From an uncultured Lachnospiraceae bacterium (lineage in GTDB: Bacteria; Bacillota; Clostridia; Lachnospirales; Lachnospiraceae), in NCBI GenBank assembly GCA_946407725.1, contig CAMJPM010000003.1, positions 21,230 through 85,229 on the forward strand: a stretch of DNA of 64,000 nucleotides, given 5' to 3'. Positions within the stretch are counted from its first letter, which is position 1; every line of letters starts with the position of its first letter. The notes under the pieces were generated by a model. It was not told the DNA's origin. It worked only from the letters and a program-made list of their open reading frames with translations, and searched no databases. Below are positions 62,233-64,000 of this stretch, piece after piece. The position numbers and the translations under genes are program-made.

Positions 62233-63207
62233 GTGGAAAATATGAGCTTTTCAGAAGTGATCAGCAAAAACATAAGATTTTACGAAGAGCAGGTTGCCGG
62301 GCTCATCCATTCGAGGTTTAAGGAATATGAGGACAGAATCGCCGTAGGAATTGCAGGTGAAGGCTCGGATTGCTTTGGGTACGACGATTTGCTGTCCAGA
62401 GACCACGATTTTGGTACCGGGGTATGCCTGTGGGTTACTGATGAGGATATGAGGAAATTCGGATATACCCTCTCTATCGCGTACAATGAGCTCGCAGACA
62501 GCGTAGAAAGGAAGTATTACACCGACAGGATGCGGCAGCGCAGGGGAGTGATGAGGATTCATGACTTTTACTCCAATATCCTCCGGATTGACTGTGACAC
62601 GGAAAATTGTGAAATGACAGAACAGCAGTGGTTTTCACTGGATCACTCCTGCCTTAAGACCGCAGTGAACGGTGCTGTATTCCGGGATGACCTTGGGAAA
62701 TTCACCGCTTTCAGGAACCTACTCCTTGGATATTACCCGGAAAGAGTCTGGAAAGTGAGGATAGCGGAGCAGCTGCATGATTACTCCGCAAACCTGCAGG
62801 TCAACTACGGAAGATGCATGGCAAGAAAGGATACTGTTGCTGCCGAGATATGCAGGATACAGGGGATAAAGGCGGCTATGGAGCTGTTCTTTCTCCTGAA
62901 ACGGGAATACCCTCCATATTATAAATGGACTTTCCGTGCATTAAAGGATATGGATACTGCCGGAGCATTTTCCGGAGCCATCCGGAAACTTGCTGACACT
63001 AAATGCAGCCCGGAGGCATGGGAAGGAGTAACGTATAATCCCGAGAGCCTGAATTATAAGGATAAGCTGACGCCATTGATAGAGGAAACAGCCTCTTTGA
63101 TAGCCGAAATGCTCGTCAGCTCTAAATTGACAGAAAAGCAGGTGCCTTATCTTGAGGTTTACGTCAATGAAGTGCTGAACGGGATCACGGAGGAGACTAT
63201 TTTGTAA
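62233..63207 (+). CDS. DUF4037 protein (nucleotidyltransferase-like)
   Basis: A 324-residue protein. GIAGEGSDCFGYDDLLSRDHDFG (~residues 37-59; the G-S...D-x-D pattern of minimal nucleotidyltransferases) marks a polymerase-beta-like active site. The C-terminal half is helical, with RVWKVRIAEQLHDYSANLQVN. DUF4037 proteins are of unknown function. It starts with GTG 62233 or ATG 62242; GAGGGG lies upstream. It follows the GTPase by 27 nt and is probably co-transcribed. Confidence 0.8.
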   Translation: MENMSFSEVISKNIRFYEEQVAGLIHSRFKEYEDRIAVGIAGEGSDCFGYDDLLSRDHDFGTGVCLWVTDEDMRKFGYTLSIAYNELADSVERKYYTDRMRQRRGVMRIHDFYSNILRIDCDTENCEMTEQQWFSLDHSCLKTAVNGAVFRDDLGKFTAFRNLLLGYYPERVWKVRIAEQLHDYSANLQVNYGRCMARKDTVAAEICRIQGIKAAMELFFLLKREYPPYYKWTFRALKDMDTAGAFSGAIRKLADTKCSPEAWEGVTYNPESLNYKDKLTPLIEETASLIAEMLVSSKLTEKQVPYLEVYVNEVLNGITEETIL

Positions 63208-63485
63208 AAGAATTTATTCCGGAAGATTGCGTACAAAACTGCCTTGATGCAGAGTTGGAAAATGAAGTGATAAAAAGACAGGAGACTTTAGAATTAATTA
63301 TTGTACTGATCATAATATATCGTATCCTTCAAAGAGGAATAGAAATTGACAAATTATACGGAAAAGTCTATCTTAAGGATATAAAGATAACAGATATGAT
63401 CTGTTACCGAGGCTGTGAAGCAATATGTTGTTTCGGAATGCAGTATACTGTGGAGCCAGCGTGTGGGTTGAGCGTAAACCGCTAA
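63208..63485 (+). pseudogene. Possible decayed gene fragment (serine hydroxymethyltransferase-like?)
   Basis: In the frame from ~63205 the sequence reads VKEFIPEDCVQNCLDAELENEV then KRQETLELI, and ends YRGCEAI ... VEPACGLSVNR. The order LELI, Y-x-GCE, V-x-P-x2-G-x3-N resembles the N-terminal region of serine hydroxymethyltransferase, but the intervening residues are poor and there is no start codon with RBS. This is a guess from motif spacing. Confidence 0.25.
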
Positions 63486-63519
63486 CCGGATAGGTTCATT
63501 TGGACTGAAAGAAAACGCT

Positions 63520-63555
63520 AACAAGGGTCTTGATTATGCAAGGCTCTTGTTTTTT
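63520..63555 (+). terminator. Terminator after the GTPase/DUF4037 group
   Basis: AACAAGGGTCTTG (63520-63532) pairs with CAAGGCTCTTGTT (63539-63551), 13 bp with two wobble pairs, loop ATTATG, followed by a T-run. Confidence 0.85.
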
Positions 63556-63905
63556 ACGAAAGGGGTTTATATGTCAGAATTCGATATAAGTGTCTGTACA
63601 ATTGAGTATTGAAGAAACGTTTTTCCCTGATGAAGGAATTTAAAGTTTTAGAAATACATATAGTATTATTGGTGTCAGAATGTGCACTCTGCTAAGGGTG
63701 TTTCATATTGTGTGTGGGATGGAAATGCCCAACTGATATGCTTGAGACACGGCACCAGAAACGGGTTTTGCGTGATATGGTGGAAGCATATACTGCGAGC
63801 GTTAACAGCATGGCTGTAGGGATAATATACATCGTATTTAAAGTGGTCAGGGCTCTATTGAAAACAGCCCTCCTGTCTTGTATAATTTAAGAAATTAGAA
63901 GAGCA
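63556..63905. other. Intergenic region without recognised genes
   Basis: An AT-richer stretch. A 60-codon ORF (63708-63890) has no good RBS and no recognisable product; I do not call it. No RNA gene or strong hairpin was seen. Confidence 0.5.
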
Positions 63906-63919
63906 AGGGGTTGACATAA

Positions 63920-64000
<81 letters not shown>

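Noticed and set aside
63708..63890. 60-codon ORF
   Set aside because: No convincing RBS, no recognisable product, and odd composition.

Overview
This 64 kb window looks like chromosome from an anaerobic, butyrate-forming Firmicute of the Lachnospiraceae (Butyrivibrio-like). The evidence is a clustered thl-crt-hbd-bcd-etfB-etfA operon, a Clostridia-type S10-spc-alpha ribosomal cluster with zinc forms of S14 and L36, an ECF module joined to truA, strong AGGAGG ribosome-binding sites, and many large sensory proteins. This placement is inference from gene content.

Layout. 1-7882: the 3' end of ung; a stand-alone archaeal-type IMP cyclohydrolase; a transporter-PAS-GGDEF fusion; a stand-alone AICAR transformylase; tRNA-Leu(CAA) on the minus strand; and a sugar-nucleotidyltransferase-like/radical-SAM pair. 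8006-15385: a 2-isopropylmalate synthase fused to an AraC DNA-binding domain, then two overlapping hybrid histidine kinases, the second ending in a DegV (fatty-acid-binding) domain. 15473-22283: yicC-remA-gmk-rpoZ-rimO-pgsA-cinA(C-terminal part)-mgtE-hpf. 22296-30271: an unknown secreted protein and the butyrate operon, whose spacers are packed with perfect hairpins. 30400-35228: a broken AAA/PD-(D/E)XK gene and a CotH-VTC-DUF4956 set. 35298-50760: the S10-spc-alpha ribosomal operon with secY, adk, infA and rpoA, closed by a terminator. 50796-56936: a fused EcfA1-EcfA2 ATPase, ecfT, truA and an orphan hypF carrying tandem-repeat inserts. 57125-64000: an accessory, repeat-rich stretch with an ATPase remnant, a hairpin cluster, a STAS-kinase fusion, a 75-bp palindromic tandem array before a PD-(D/E)XK-like gene, a 314-bp fold-back element, a GTPase/DUF4037 group, and a tetranucleotide microsatellite inside an ORF start.

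How the parts connect. The ribosomal cluster has its own promoter (TTGCAA-17-TATAAT) and an internal one before rpmJ. The butyrate operon has a promoter with a dyad over the -10 box. The signalling genes share one theme: metabolic or ligand-binding modules welded to regulatory outputs (permease-GGDEF, LeuA-AraC, kinase-DegV, STAS-phosphotransferase). A second theme is small perfect palindromes, many with three-base loops, inserted between genes, even inside the ribosomal operon. Two such elements (S8-L6 spacer and 57.7-57.9 kb) share modules and show a paired base change.
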